Below are positions 9,613 through 17,747 of a stretch of DNA of 64,000 nucleotides, in pieces. This DNA comes from Streptomyces sp. Tue 6430 (lineage in GTDB: Bacteria > Actinomycetota > Actinomycetes > Streptomycetales > Streptomycetaceae). Position numbers and translations under genes: made by a program. Below the pieces are notes generated by a model. The model had not been told where the DNA came from and did not search any database. It saw only the letters and a list, made by a program, of their open reading frames with translations. How positions within the stretch are numbered: the first letter of the stretch is position 1; every line of letters starts with the position of its first letter. Where the stretch lies: NCBI GenBank assembly GCA_021568835.1, contig JAKGSH010000001.1, forward strand, positions 620,001-684,000, given 5' to 3'.

Positions 9613-10227
9613 ATGGCCGCCAACCAGGGGGAGCGTGCGCGGCGCCGCCTCAGCACCGGAGAGCGCCGCGAGCAGCTTCTGTCGGTGGGCGCGCGCCTGT
9701 TCTCGGAGAGCCCGTACGACGAGGTGTGGATCGAGCAGGTCGCCGAGATCGCGGGCGTCTCGCGAGGGCTGCTCTACCACTACTTCCCGGCCAAGCGGGA
9801 CTTCTTCGCGGCGGTCGTCGAGCGGGAGAGCGAACGGATGCTGCGCATGACGGCGGCGGTGCCCGGCGTCCCCGTCCGCGAACAGCTCACCGCCGGCCTG
9901 GACGCCTACCTGGAGTACGTCCGCACCCACGCGCACGGCTACCGCGCCTTCCACCGGGCGGACGCGGCCGGTGACCGGGCCGTGCGCCGTGTCTACCGGC
10001 GGGCGCTGGCCGCCCAGGAGCGGCAGATCCTCGCGGCCCTCGTCGCCGACCCCGAGTTCGGCCCGCTCCTCGGGGAGCGCGCCGACGTGCGCCTCGCGGT
10101 GCGCGGCTGGCTGGCGTTCACCACGGCGGTGTGCCTGGAGTGGCTGCGCGGGCCCGACGACGCGCTGTCGCGGGAGCAGGTCCGCGAGTTGTGCGCGCGG
10201 GCGCTGCTCGGCGTCATCGCCCGCTGA
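9613..10227 (+). CDS. TetR-family transcriptional regulator
   Basis: A 204-residue one-component regulator. The helix-turn-helix lies at about residues 35-57 (VAEIAGVSRGLLYHYFPAKRDFF). The variable helical ligand domain follows and has no recognisable ligand. The ATG at 9613 directly faces the P450 gene, so repression of the P450 and of itself is the natural inference; the effector may be a P450 substrate such as a fatty acid. Confidence 0.88.
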   Translation: MAANQGERARRRLSTGERREQLLSVGARLFSESPYDEVWIEQVAEIAGVSRGLLYHYFPAKRDFFAAVVERESERMLRMTAAVPGVPVREQLTAGLDAYLEYVRTHAHGYRAFHRADAAGDRAVRRVYRRALAAQERQILAALVADPEFGPLLGERADVRLAVRGWLAFTTAVCLEWLRGPDDALSREQVRELCARALLGVIAR

Positions 10228-10281
10228 CGGGTGCCGCACGGGTCACGGCCCTGGTTGGCGCACACCCCGATCTCCGATAAG

Positions 10282-10300
10282 TTAGGTAAGCCTTACCTGA
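10282..10300. promoter_or_regulatory. Iron box (DtxR/IdeR/DmdR1-type operator)
   Basis: The 19-base near-perfect palindrome TTAGGTAAGCCTTACCTGA closely matches the actinobacterial iron-box consensus bound by Fe2+-loaded DmdR/IdeR. It ends inside the ribosome-binding region of the DUF2470 gene, so binding would block transcription start or early elongation when iron is plentiful. Confidence 0.85.
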
Positions 10301-10312
10301 GGAGGTCCTGAG

Positions 10313-11038
10313 ATGGGTGACAGCGGCAACTGGACGGCCGTACCCGGCGTGGCGGAACGGGCCCGGTCCGTGCTCGCCGCGGCGTGGTCCTGCGCGGTGA
10401 CCGCGCAGGGCGGACGCGAGGAGTTCGTCGGCGCGCACACCGTCGCCGACGACGGACGGGTGTTCCTGCGCGTGCCGGAGGACGGCGCGCTGCCGACGGC
10501 GGCGATCTGCGCGCCGCGCGGGGAGCCGTCCGCCGTGCTGGAGTTCGCGGACGTCGCGCCCGTCCCCGTCCGCGACCGCGTCCGCGCACGGCTGTGGCTG
10601 GCCGGCTGGTTCGTCCCCGAGGACGGCCGGCTCGCCTTCCACGCCACCCGCGTCGTGCTGAAGGAGCCCTCCGGGGCGGTCGTCGTCGCCCTCGACGAAT
10701 TCGCCGCCGCCGCGCCCGACCCGCTGGCGGCGGCCGAGGCCCACCTGCTCACCCACCTCGCCGACGCCCACCCTGACGCCGTGGAGCGCCTCACCCGGCT
10801 CGTCCGCGAGGAGAGCCTGCACGGAGCCGTCCGGGTCCGGCCGCTCGCCGTCGACCGCCACGGACTCACGCTGCGCGTCGAACGCGCCCGCGCCCACGGC
10901 GACGTACGCCTGCCCTTCCACGCGCCGGCCGACGACGTCGCGCAGCTCACCGAGCGCCTCCACGTCCTCCTCACCCAGGCGGCCGCCGCGTCCTGTCCGC
11001 GGTCCCCGCAGCGGCAGCGCACAGACCGCGACGGGTGA
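10313..11038 (+). CDS. DUF2470-domain protein, iron-regulated
   Basis: A 241-residue protein in which the N-terminal half resembles split-barrel (pyridoxamine-oxidase-like) folds and the C-terminal 80 residues (AEAHLLTHLADAHPDAVERLTR, then DRHGLTLRV) match DUF2470, a domain often fused to HugZ-type haem-degrading proteins. The ATG follows GAGGAGG, 12 bases downstream of a clear iron box, so expression should rise under iron limitation. The combination suggests a role in haem or siderophore iron use; that is inference. Its last bases overlap an antisense remnant of a lactonase gene. Confidence 0.82.
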   Translation: MGDSGNWTAVPGVAERARSVLAAAWSCAVTAQGGREEFVGAHTVADDGRVFLRVPEDGALPTAAICAPRGEPSAVLEFADVAPVPVRDRVRARLWLAGWFVPEDGRLAFHATRVVLKEPSGAVVVALDEFAAAAPDPLAAAEAHLLTHLADAHPDAVERLTRLVREESLHGAVRVRPLAVDRHGLTLRVERARAHGDVRLPFHAPADDVAQLTERLHVLLTQAAAASCPRSPQRQRTDRDG

Positions 11039-11200
11039 CGTGAACGGCTCGCCCGCGCGCCGCAGGGCGCCGCCGCGGCCGTCCACGTGGAACACGGCGA
11101 CCGTGCCCGAGCGCCGGTCCGCGGCGAACGGCGGACCGCCGCCGGGGGAGGGGGCGAGCCGCCGGGGGAACTCCCCGCCGCACGGCACCGTGTCCAACGG
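11003..11200 (-). pseudogene. C-terminal remnant of a YVTN/6-phosphogluconolactonase-like lactonase
   Basis: On the minus strand a frame reads TVPCGGEFPRRLA, then FAADRRSGTVAVFHVD, then GEPFTSPVAVCALPLR. This resembles the last blade of lactonase-family beta-propellers. No upstream part of the protein can be found and no proper stop remains where the protein should end; the end runs into the DUF2470 gene. I read it as a decayed gene tail that fills the space between the DUF2470 and FUSC genes. Confidence 0.45.
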
Positions 11201-11298
11201 ACGCGAAGCCGGACGCGGGCCCCCGCCCGCCGGTCGCTGTCCCACGGCGTCCTCGCCGGCCGGGAAGACCGGCCGGGAGGAGCGGCCGGAAGGTGTCC

Positions 11299-12563
11299 TC
11301 ACCTGGAACGGCGCGATTTCCCCCGCCGGTTCCGCCGCAACCGGTCGGGAACCCGCAGCCGCCGGTGGACGTGCTCGCGCAGCCGGGACAGCCAGGGCAG
11401 CCGTCCGTCCTGCTCCCGCGTGGCACGGTCCAGCTCCTCCAGGAGGCGGTGCGAGCGGTGCTCGGTGTCGAGTTCGTCGATCATGCGGTTGACCTCGGTC
11501 AGCACCGCGCCGTGCAGCTGCCACTGCCGGGCGTCGTGCTGGAGCTGCTCCAGCAGCAGCTGGGCGAGCTTGTCGCGGGTGGCCGCGGCCTCCCGCAGCT
11601 GCGAGGTGAGGCGATCCTCGGCGGACTCGGCGTTCTCGCTGACGTCCGTGGTGACCAGTACCGCGAAGCTGACCACCGCGTCCGCGATCTCCGACAGCAG
11701 CCGTTCCAGGGTGGCGCCGGTCTCCGCCGGGAACAGCGTCCCCGGCTCGCGCTCCTTCGTGAGGTCCGTGAGCGTGCGGGCGAGCACCCGCAGGACGACC
11801 GTGCAGATCTCCAGCGTGTCCAGGCCGGTGCGCAGCACCACCCGGTGCAGCACGCCCTCCCGGACCCGGGGATTGAGCCGCAGACTGTCCTCCGCCTGCC
11901 GCAGGGCGGCGTCCACCTCGATGATGTCGTGGTCCAGGCGGCGCGCCTCGTGCAGCCGGGCGGCGGCCTGCTCGGAGGGCATGCGGCCGGCGGCCTCCTC
12001 GCCGATCCGCAGCATCAGCTGCCGCACCCGGCGGGCCAGGCCCTCGATGGACTCGCCCGCCTCCTCCACCCACACCGGGGGCGGCAGCAGCAGGTTGGTG
12101 CCGAGGCCGACGACGGCCCCGATCAGGGTCTCCAGCACCCGCGCCCAGGCGGTGTTCCCGACCGTGGTCACGCCCAGCACCAGCATGGCGCTGATCGCCA
12201 CCTCGGGCACGTACTCGTCGACCCGCACCAGGTGGCCGACGGCCAGCGCGGCCACGATCAGCAGCCCGAGGCTCCACCAGGTCAGCCCCACGAGCAGGCT
12301 GAACGCGATGGCGACGAGCACGCCCGCCACCACCGCGTTGACGCGCCGCACCCCGTTGGTGAGCGTGGCGTACAGGGTGACCTGGACGACCAGCAGCGCG
12401 GTCAGCGGCGCGGTGAGGGGGCGGCCTCGGGACTCAGGTGCAGCGCGAGGACGTAGGCGATCGTCGCGGCCGCGGAGGACCGCAGGGCCTGGACGACCGC
12501 GGGTTCCCGGCGGCGCCGCACGAACCGCACGAGCGGTGCGGCACGCTCACGTACATCAAGCAT
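11299..12563 (-). CDS. FUSC/aromatic-acid exporter family membrane protein (one frameshift)
   Basis: A roughly 421-residue inner-membrane protein of the FUSC / ArAE family. The N-terminal 130 residues hold a cluster of hydrophobic helices including VVAGVLVAIAFSLLVGLTWW, and the rest is a long cytosolic helical part. It starts at ATG 12563 (MLDVRERAAP); one C is missing near 12418 (expected SPEAAPLTAPLTALLVV), so as sequenced the frame is only open from 12351. The C-terminus is strongly basic (RLRRNRRGKSRRSR). A related protein is encoded at 17741-18994. Substrate unknown; efflux of aromatic or other small acids is the family role. Confidence 0.8.
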
Positions 12564-12682
12564 CCCTTGGCCAGTTCCCGCTCCTCACCTGCCTCGAACG
12601 TCTCTTCCGTCACCGACCTCGAACGGCGGCGCGGAACGGAGCCGGTGGCCCGGGGGCCGGTCCGGGAGAGCGGCCGGGGAGG

Positions 12683-13177
12683 TCACTCGAACAATTTGTC
12701 GAGGAAGGCCGTCAGGTTGCCGGCCGTCCGCGCGATCTGCTCCTCCAGGGTGAGGCTCTCCTCGAACCGGCCCCCCGACTCCGGGACCTTCCTCCCGCGC
12801 ACGTAGAGCGAACAGGCCAGGTCGGTGCACATGTAGAGGCCCACGGAGTTGCCCTCGCGCCCCGCGGCGCCCGCCTTGCGCGCGGTCATCAGCGACACCC
12901 CGCCGCCGGGGTGGGTGGTCAGGCACAGCGAGCACATGCTGCGGTGCAGGAAGCCGCGCCGCGAGGCCGGGAACCGCAGGGTCACACCCACCGGACGCCC
13001 GTCCCGTTCGGTCACCAGGTAGCTGCGGTCGGGAGCGCCGGGATCGCGCCATCCCAGGAAGTCCAGGTCGTCCCAGGGCCGCGAGTCGAGGTCCCGCGGC
13101 ACCGCCAGCCGCCTGGCCTCCCCCCTGGAGCAGTTCACGAAGGAGGTGCGGATGTCGTGCTCGGTGAGTGTCCTCAT
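12683..13177 (-). CDS. FBP-type treble-clef zinc-finger protein (EF-G-binding domain-like)
   Basis: A 164-residue protein matching the FBP C-terminal treble-clef zinc-finger family, related to FusB-type proteins that bind elongation factor G and release it from stalled ribosomes. The zinc ligands are visible as CSLC (about residue 82) and a second pair in MCTDLAC (about residue 117), flanking HPGGGVSLMTARKAG. The ATG at 13177 follows AGGAGA with ideal spacing. It is a standalone gene transcribed toward the FUSC gene. A translation-rescue or fusidic-acid-tolerance role is inferred from the family only. Confidence 0.75.
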   Translation of the reverse strand: MRTLTEHDIRTSFVNCSRGEARRLAVPRDLDSRPWDDLDFLGWRDPGAPDRSYLVTERDGRPVGVTLRFPASRRGFLHRSMCSLCLTTHPGGGVSLMTARKAGAAGREGNSVGLYMCTDLACSLYVRGRKVPESGGRFEESLTLEEQIARTAGNLTAFLDKLFE

Positions 13178-13434
13178 CGAAAGTCTCCTGAATCGCGCGG
13201 CCCGCGACGACCGCCGGACCGGGCTGCCGTTTCCTTGGGGCTCTAGGTTTTGGCCTAAGCGTAAAGGTCCCTCGCTAAGGGGGGCCAGTGTTTTTCCATC
13301 AGGGTGCAACGCCCCGGCGCCGGTCGCCCCCTCGGGCGGACGGTGGTCATCGGGTCGGGCGGTCGGTACCGTCTACGGGTCCGGGCGGGTCGTGGCGGCT
13401 CGCGGTGCGGGCTGGCGGGAAGGGGTGGGGCGCG

Positions 13435-14400
13435 GTGGGGGACTCGCGGGAACGGGCCGCCCTGCGGGCCCTCGCGGTGGCCGGGCTGCCGGCCGGGAGC
13501 CTCGCCCGCGTCGTGCCGCTCGCCGGCGGCACCTACAACACCGTCGAGGAACTCCGCCTCACCGACGGCCGCCGCTTCGTGCTGAAGACGGAGCCCGCCG
13601 GGCCCGGCCTGCGCCACGAGAGCGGTCTGCTCGTCTCCGAGGCGGAGTTCTACCGCGGCGCGGCCCTGGCCGGCGTACCGGCGCCGCGGGTCGTGGCCCT
13701 CGACGGGCCGTGGCTGCTGATGACCCTGTCGCCGGGAACCCCCTGGGACGACACGTTCACGGCGGCCGAACGCGCCGACCTGCGGCGTGAGCTGGGCCGT
13801 CAGGTGGCCCGGCTCCACACGGTGGCCGGACCCGGCCACGGCTACCCGTCCGGCGCCCTCGGCCCGCTCGCCGCCGACTGGCGTTCCGCGTTCGCCGCGA
13901 TGCTCGACGCCGTCCTCGACGACGCCCGCCGCTACCGCGTGCGGCTGCCCCGCCCCGCCGACGAGGTGGCCGCCGTGGCCCGCGGCGCCTACGGCGCCCT
14001 CGACGCGGTGACCGTCCCGCGCCTGGTCCACTTCGACCTGTGGCCGGGCAACATCCTGGTCGACCGCCCGGCCGGCCGGCCCCGGATCGGCGGGCTCGTC
14101 GACGGGGAGCGGATGTTCTGGGGCGACCCCCTCGCCGACTTCGTCTCCCTGGCGCTGCTCGGCGACATCCGCCGGGACGGGGCGTTCCTCGCCGGCTACC
14201 GCGAGGCGGGCGGACAGGCGGAGTTCGACCCCCCGGCCCGCCTGCGCCTGGCCCTCTACCGCTGCTACCTCTACCTGATCATGCTCACCGAAACCGTGCC
14301 GCGGGCGGTCGACGAGGGCCGCGTCCGGTGGGCCCGGGAGACGGTCGCCCCCGAGCTGCTCGCCGCCCTCGAGGAGATCGAGAGCGTGGACGTCTCTTAG
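13435..14400 (+). CDS. Phosphotransferase-fold kinase (APH / fructosamine kinase-like)
   Basis: A 321-residue protein of the aminoglycoside-phosphotransferase-like kinase fold. The N-lobe has the glycine-containing loop LAGGTYNTVEEL and the ATP-binding Lys in FVLKTE. The catalytic loop is HFDLWPGNILVD (Brenner-like HxDxxxxN) near residue 201, and the metal-binding Asp is in GLVDGERMFWGDP. The HGYP motif earlier in the protein is typical of fructosamine/homoserine-kinase-like members. The start is GTG 13435 (VGDSRERAAL). It precedes a ROK regulator, whose operator overlaps this stop codon. The substrate is unknown; a sugar or deglycation role is plausible. Confidence 0.8.
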   Translation: MGDSRERAALRALAVAGLPAGSLARVVPLAGGTYNTVEELRLTDGRRFVLKTEPAGPGLRHESGLLVSEAEFYRGAALAGVPAPRVVALDGPWLLMTLSPGTPWDDTFTAAERADLRRELGRQVARLHTVAGPGHGYPSGALGPLAADWRSAFAAMLDAVLDDARRYRVRLPRPADEVAAVARGAYGALDAVTVPRLVHFDLWPGNILVDRPAGRPRIGGLVDGERMFWGDPLADFVSLALLGDIRRDGAFLAGYREAGGQAEFDPPARLRLALYRCYLYLIMLTETVPRAVDEGRVRWARETVAPELLAALEEIESVDVS

Positions 14401-14418
14401 CTCACCACATGAACTAAG
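14396..14418. promoter_or_regulatory. 23-bp palindromic operator in front of the ROK regulator
   Basis: CTTAGCTCA, five bases (CCACA), then TGAACTAAG: two nine-base arms matching at eight positions. It starts within the last codons of the kinase gene and lies 75 bases upstream of the ROK start. The TTAG...CTAA ends resemble sites of XylR/NagC-type ROK repressors, which suggests autoregulation. Confidence 0.65.
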
Positions 14419-14492
14419 GGTTGGACGAATGTCGCGCCGACCCCGCCCGCACAGGTATGTTGCAGGTCGGGCAGGGTTCGAAGGGGGCCGAC

Positions 14493-15782
14493 ATGACGGG
14501 GCGCAGCGGGCGTACGGTACGCGATCTCAGGCGGGCCAACCGCACGGCCGTCCTGCAACGGCTCTACTTCGACGGCCCCCTCAGCCGCTTCGAGCTGGGC
14601 CCGGCCACCGGCCTCAGCTCCGGCTCCGTCAGCAACGTCGTCGCCGACCTGGTCGCCGACGGGCTCGTGGAGGAGGCCGGCAGCGTCGACTCCGACGGCG
14701 GCCGGCCCCGCACCCTGCTGCGCGTGGTGCCCGCCAGCGGCCACATGATCGGCGTGGACATCGGCGAGACCCGCGTGCGCGTCGAGCTGTTCGACCTCAC
14801 CCTCACCGAACTCGCACGCGCCGAAAGACCGCTGGAACAGCGGCGGTACGAGGTCGAGGGCATCGTCGGCCACGTCCGCGACGGCATCGCCGAGGTGCTC
14901 GCCGCCGCGGACCTCGCCCCCGAGCGCCTGCTCGGCGTCGGCATCGGTGTTCCCGGCATCGTCGAGCGCGGCCCCGAGCACGGCGCCGTCGTGCACGGCC
15001 AGACGATCGGCTGGGACGCCGTCCCGCTGGAGGAACTGCTGCGGGCGGGCTCCCCGCTCCCCGGGAGCGTCCCGTACTTCATCGACAACGGCGCCAGGAC
15101 CCTCGGCCAGGCCGAGATGTGGTTCGGCGGCGGTCGCGGGGCCCGCAACGCCTGCGTCGTCCTGTTCGGCTCGGGCGTCGGCGCCTGCCTGGTCACCCCC
15201 GACGTGGAGAACGGCCGGGCCGTCGAGTGGGGGCACCTGACCGTGCGGGTGCGCGGCCGCCGCTGCCGTTGCGGGGCGCTCGGCTGCCTGGAGGCGTACG
15301 CGGGCGCCGAGGCGCTGCTCGACCGCTGGCGCGAGGAGGGCGGCCGACCCCCGCGGGGCGCCGACGAGGAGACCGCGCTCACCGCGATGCTCGCCGCCGC
15401 CTACCCGGCCGACGGCACCACACCCGACCCGGTCGCGCTGGCCGTGCTGGAGGAGACCGCCGAGTACCTGGGCGCCGGACTCTCCGACCTGATCAACCTC
15501 TTCCAGCCCGAGCGCATCCTCATCGGCGGCTGGGCCGGCCTCCAGCTCGGCACCCGCTTCCTGCCCGCCGTACGCCGCCACGCCACGGCGTACGCGCTGC
15601 GCCACCCGGCGGAGAAGGTGGCCGTCGAACTGGGCCGGCTCGGGCCCGACGCGGTGACCGTGGGTGCCGCGATCCTGCCGCTCGCCGACTTCTTCTCCCG
15701 CGGCGGCCGGCGCCCCGACCCCCTGCCGAGCGGTCCGGCGCCCGCCTGGCGCACCGCGCTGGAGGAACGCGCCCCGCACTGA
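14493..15782 (+). CDS. ROK-family transcriptional regulator
   Basis: A 429-residue sugar-responsive regulator with an N-terminal winged helix-turn-helix (VLQRLYFDGPLSRFELGPATGL, then SVSNVVADLV, about residues 14-50) and a C-terminal ROK sugar-kinase-like domain. The ROK zinc motif is present as CRCGALGCLEAY near residue 265, and the ATP-fold motif GVDIGETRVR near residue 89. A longer start at 14421 is possible but ATG 14493 follows GAAGGGGG. A 23-base palindrome just upstream is the likely operator. The controlled sugar genes are not identified in the window. Confidence 0.88.
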   Translation: MTGRSGRTVRDLRRANRTAVLQRLYFDGPLSRFELGPATGLSSGSVSNVVADLVADGLVEEAGSVDSDGGRPRTLLRVVPASGHMIGVDIGETRVRVELFDLTLTELARAERPLEQRRYEVEGIVGHVRDGIAEVLAAADLAPERLLGVGIGVPGIVERGPEHGAVVHGQTIGWDAVPLEELLRAGSPLPGSVPYFIDNGARTLGQAEMWFGGGRGARNACVVLFGSGVGACLVTPDVENGRAVEWGHLTVRVRGRRCRCGALGCLEAYAGAEALLDRWREEGGRPPRGADEETALTAMLAAAYPADGTTPDPVALAVLEETAEYLGAGLSDLINLFQPERILIGGWAGLQLGTRFLPAVRRHATAYALRHPAEKVAVELGRLGPDAVTVGAAILPLADFFSRGGRRPDPLPSGPAPAWRTALEERAPH

Positions 15783-15851
15783 GGTTTCGCCGGTCACCCG
15801 GAAGGTACTCGCGTCCCGCTCCGTGCGACACGAGCCCGAAGGGAGGACGTC

Positions 15852-16157
15852 GTGGCCGATCACCGCCTCGAAGGACCCGGAGAGAACGGCACCCCCGTCC
15901 CGCGCGACCTGCCCGACCAGCAGGCCGACGGGGGCGAGGACCGCTGGGACGCCGCCCCCGTCCGGCCGGACGAGAACCCCGGCAAGCCCGGGAAGCCCGG
16001 GAAGAGCGACGACTCCCACGGCGCCGACCCCGGCCTCGACCCCGATGCCGACGCGGACGTCCCCGACACGGACGAGGCGGGCACCGGCCGTCAGGGCGCC
16101 CCCCGCTCGGCCACCGTCAACCCCGATCACCCCACCCCCGACGAGTCGTCCGGCTGA
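15852..16157 (+). CDS. Small, highly acidic disordered protein
   Basis: A 101-residue hydrophilic protein rich in Asp, Gly and Pro with the low-complexity repeat GKPGKPGK and a DPDADADVPDTDE tract. It has no membrane segment, signal peptide or recognisable domain. The GTG start follows GGGAGGA with good spacing, which supports that it is translated. Proteins of this kind are common and unexplained in Streptomyces. It sits between the ROK gene and a convergent SDR gene. Confidence 0.55.
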   Translation: MADHRLEGPGENGTPVPRDLPDQQADGGEDRWDAAPVRPDENPGKPGKPGKSDDSHGADPGLDPDADADVPDTDEAGTGRQGAPRSATVNPDHPTPDESSG

Positions 16158-16299
16158 GACGAACGCCCCGGCACCCGTACGACGCCCTGCCGCCCGGTCC
16201 CGTGCGACGATCCTCCGCACGGCCGACCGGGCGGCCTCCGTCTCCTGGCGCCGACCGGCGGCCGGGCGGCGCCGACCGCCGGTCGCACCGGCCGGGCGG

Positions 16300-17328
16300 T
16301 CAGCCCACCTTGCGTCCCCGCAGCGGCTCCGTCGGCGCGCCCGCGCCGGCGCGGACTCCGTGCAGGAACTCCTCCAGCACCTCCGTCGCCGTACGCTGCG
16401 GACGCCAGCCCAGTTCGACGCGCGCGCGGGTGCAGTCCATCAGGGGCAGCCGCAGGACCGCGTCGAACAGGTGCGGGGACGCGGGCAGCAGCCGCAGGCC
16501 CCACGCGGCGGCGATCGCCGCGCGGGCCGCCGGCCGGGGCAGCCGCACGAGGCGGGCGTCGAACATCCCGGCGAGCAGCGCCGCGTCCAGCGGCGGATCG
16601 GCCGCCAGGTTGAACGGTCCGCCCACGTCCGTGCGCACGGCGAGCCGGTACGCCTCCGCGGCGTCGTCGGTGTGCAGGGCCTGCATCCGCAGCCCCGGCA
16701 CGTCCGGCAGGAACGGCAGCAGCCCGGGACGGAAGACCGGCCCCGGCAGGAACCGGCCGCCGAAGATGCGGCGCTGCTCGCTCGCGGCCTCCCGCTTGAA
16801 CAGGAACGCCGGCCGCATCCGCACCACCCGGATGCCCGGGTGATCGCGTTCGAAGGTGTCCAGGGCCCGCTCCAGATACGCCTTCTCCCGGCAGTACGCG
16901 GCGTCCGGCCAGCCGTGCGTGGGCCACGCCTCGCCCACCGCGCGCCCCTTCGGCCCCGGCGAGTACGCGCCCACCGACGAGGCGTGCACCAGTACCGGCA
17001 CGTCCGCCGCCGCCACCGCCTCGAACACCCGCAGGCTGCCCAGCACGTTGGTCCGCCACGTCACCGCGGGGTCGTGCGTCGGCTGGAACGCCCACGCCAG
17101 GTGCACCACCGCGTCCGCGCCCTCGAACACCCCGGTGAGACTGGTCTCCTCGGTGCCCAGGTCGACCGTCGACCACCGCGTGCCCGGTGGCCTCCGGTCC
17201 GGCAGCCGCCGGGCCAGCCCCACCACCGACTCCACCTCGGGATCCTCCGCCAGCAGCCGCACCACGCTCGTGCCGACATTGCCGGTCGCCCCGGTGACCA
17301 CGACCCTCTTGCCCGACCCGCTGCTCAC
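16300..17328 (-). CDS. NAD(P)-dependent epimerase/dehydratase-like SDR protein
   Basis: A 342-residue extended short-chain dehydrogenase. The Rossmann motif VVVTGATGNVGTSVV is at about residues 9-23, the active-site Ser region is HASSVGAYSPG, and the YxxxK pair is AYCREKAYLER (about residue 148). The C-terminal half (RIFGGRFLPGPVF, then GWRPQRTATEVLEEFL) is typical of sugar-epimerase-like proteins of unknown substrate. The start is GTG 17328 after GAGGAG. It is preceded by a strong hairpin and a 400-base non-coding stretch, so it is probably transcribed on its own. Confidence 0.82.
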   Translation of the reverse strand: MSSGSGKRVVVTGATGNVGTSVVRLLAEDPEVESVVGLARRLPDRRPPGTRWSTVDLGTEETSLTGVFEGADAVVHLAWAFQPTHDPAVTWRTNVLGSLRVFEAVAAADVPVLVHASSVGAYSPGPKGRAVGEAWPTHGWPDAAYCREKAYLERALDTFERDHPGIRVVRMRPAFLFKREAASEQRRIFGGRFLPGPVFRPGLLPFLPDVPGLRMQALHTDDAAEAYRLAVRTDVGGPFNLAADPPLDAALLAGMFDARLVRLPRPAARAAIAAAWGLRLLPASPHLFDAVLRLPLMDCTRARVELGWRPQRTATEVLEEFLHGVRAGAGAPTEPLRGRKVG

Positions 17329-17740
17329 CTTCGACTCCTCTCGTTGCCGTCGGTCGAGCGCGACGAGTACCCCCGTTCGGCGCGGGGCACGCGAACGCCC
17401 GGAGCGGCCCGGGGGGAACGGTGCCCGCTCCTTCCGAAGCCGAGCGCGGCCGGGGGCGTACAGGGTCGATGCCGGGCCCGCACGGGGCCGGTACCGGGGC
17501 AGGGCGCGGACAGCGAAGAGCCCCGGCCGTGACGGGGAATCACGGCCGGGGCGGTCGAGGTGTGGGCACGGACGGCGGTCGCCTCTCGGCGAAAGGCTCC
17601 ACAGGGCTTCAGCCGAACGATCTTCCCTGTGGGCGAAAGGTGAGGCCCGGGGACACTGTTCCGTCCGCACCCACATTCTGTTCAACGGCGAACCGCCGAC
17701 GGGTGTTCCCGGCGCTCACGGCCCCCTCCGGTGACGTGCG
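17329..17740 (-). other. Gap with structured, probably transcribed non-coding DNA
   Basis: This 412-base stretch between FUSC and SDR has no convincing gene. On the minus strand it holds an ordered set of hairpins. An eight-base stem CCACAGGG/CCCTGTGG (17599-17632) is flanked on both sides by GGCGAAAGG, and a very strong 13-base stem lies at 17520-17552. This looks like a small RNA or a 5' leader of the SDR gene ending in a terminator; no known RNA family is recognised. Confidence 0.35.
17520..17552 (-). terminator. 13-bp perfect-stem terminator hairpin
   Basis: GCCCCGGCCGTGA, a seven-base loop, then TCACGGCCGGGGC. On the minus strand it is followed by CTCTTCGCTG, a weak pyrimidine tract. 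It would end transcripts coming from the FUSC side or from the candidate structured RNA upstream. Confidence 0.7.
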
Positions 17741-17747
17741 TCACCGG
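17728..17747 (-). terminator. Short hairpin at the end of the FUSC gene
   Basis: CCGGTGAC, loop GTGC, GTCACCGG: a perfect eight-base stem that includes the FUSC stop codon (17741-17743). It may help stabilise or end the message. Confidence 0.4.
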
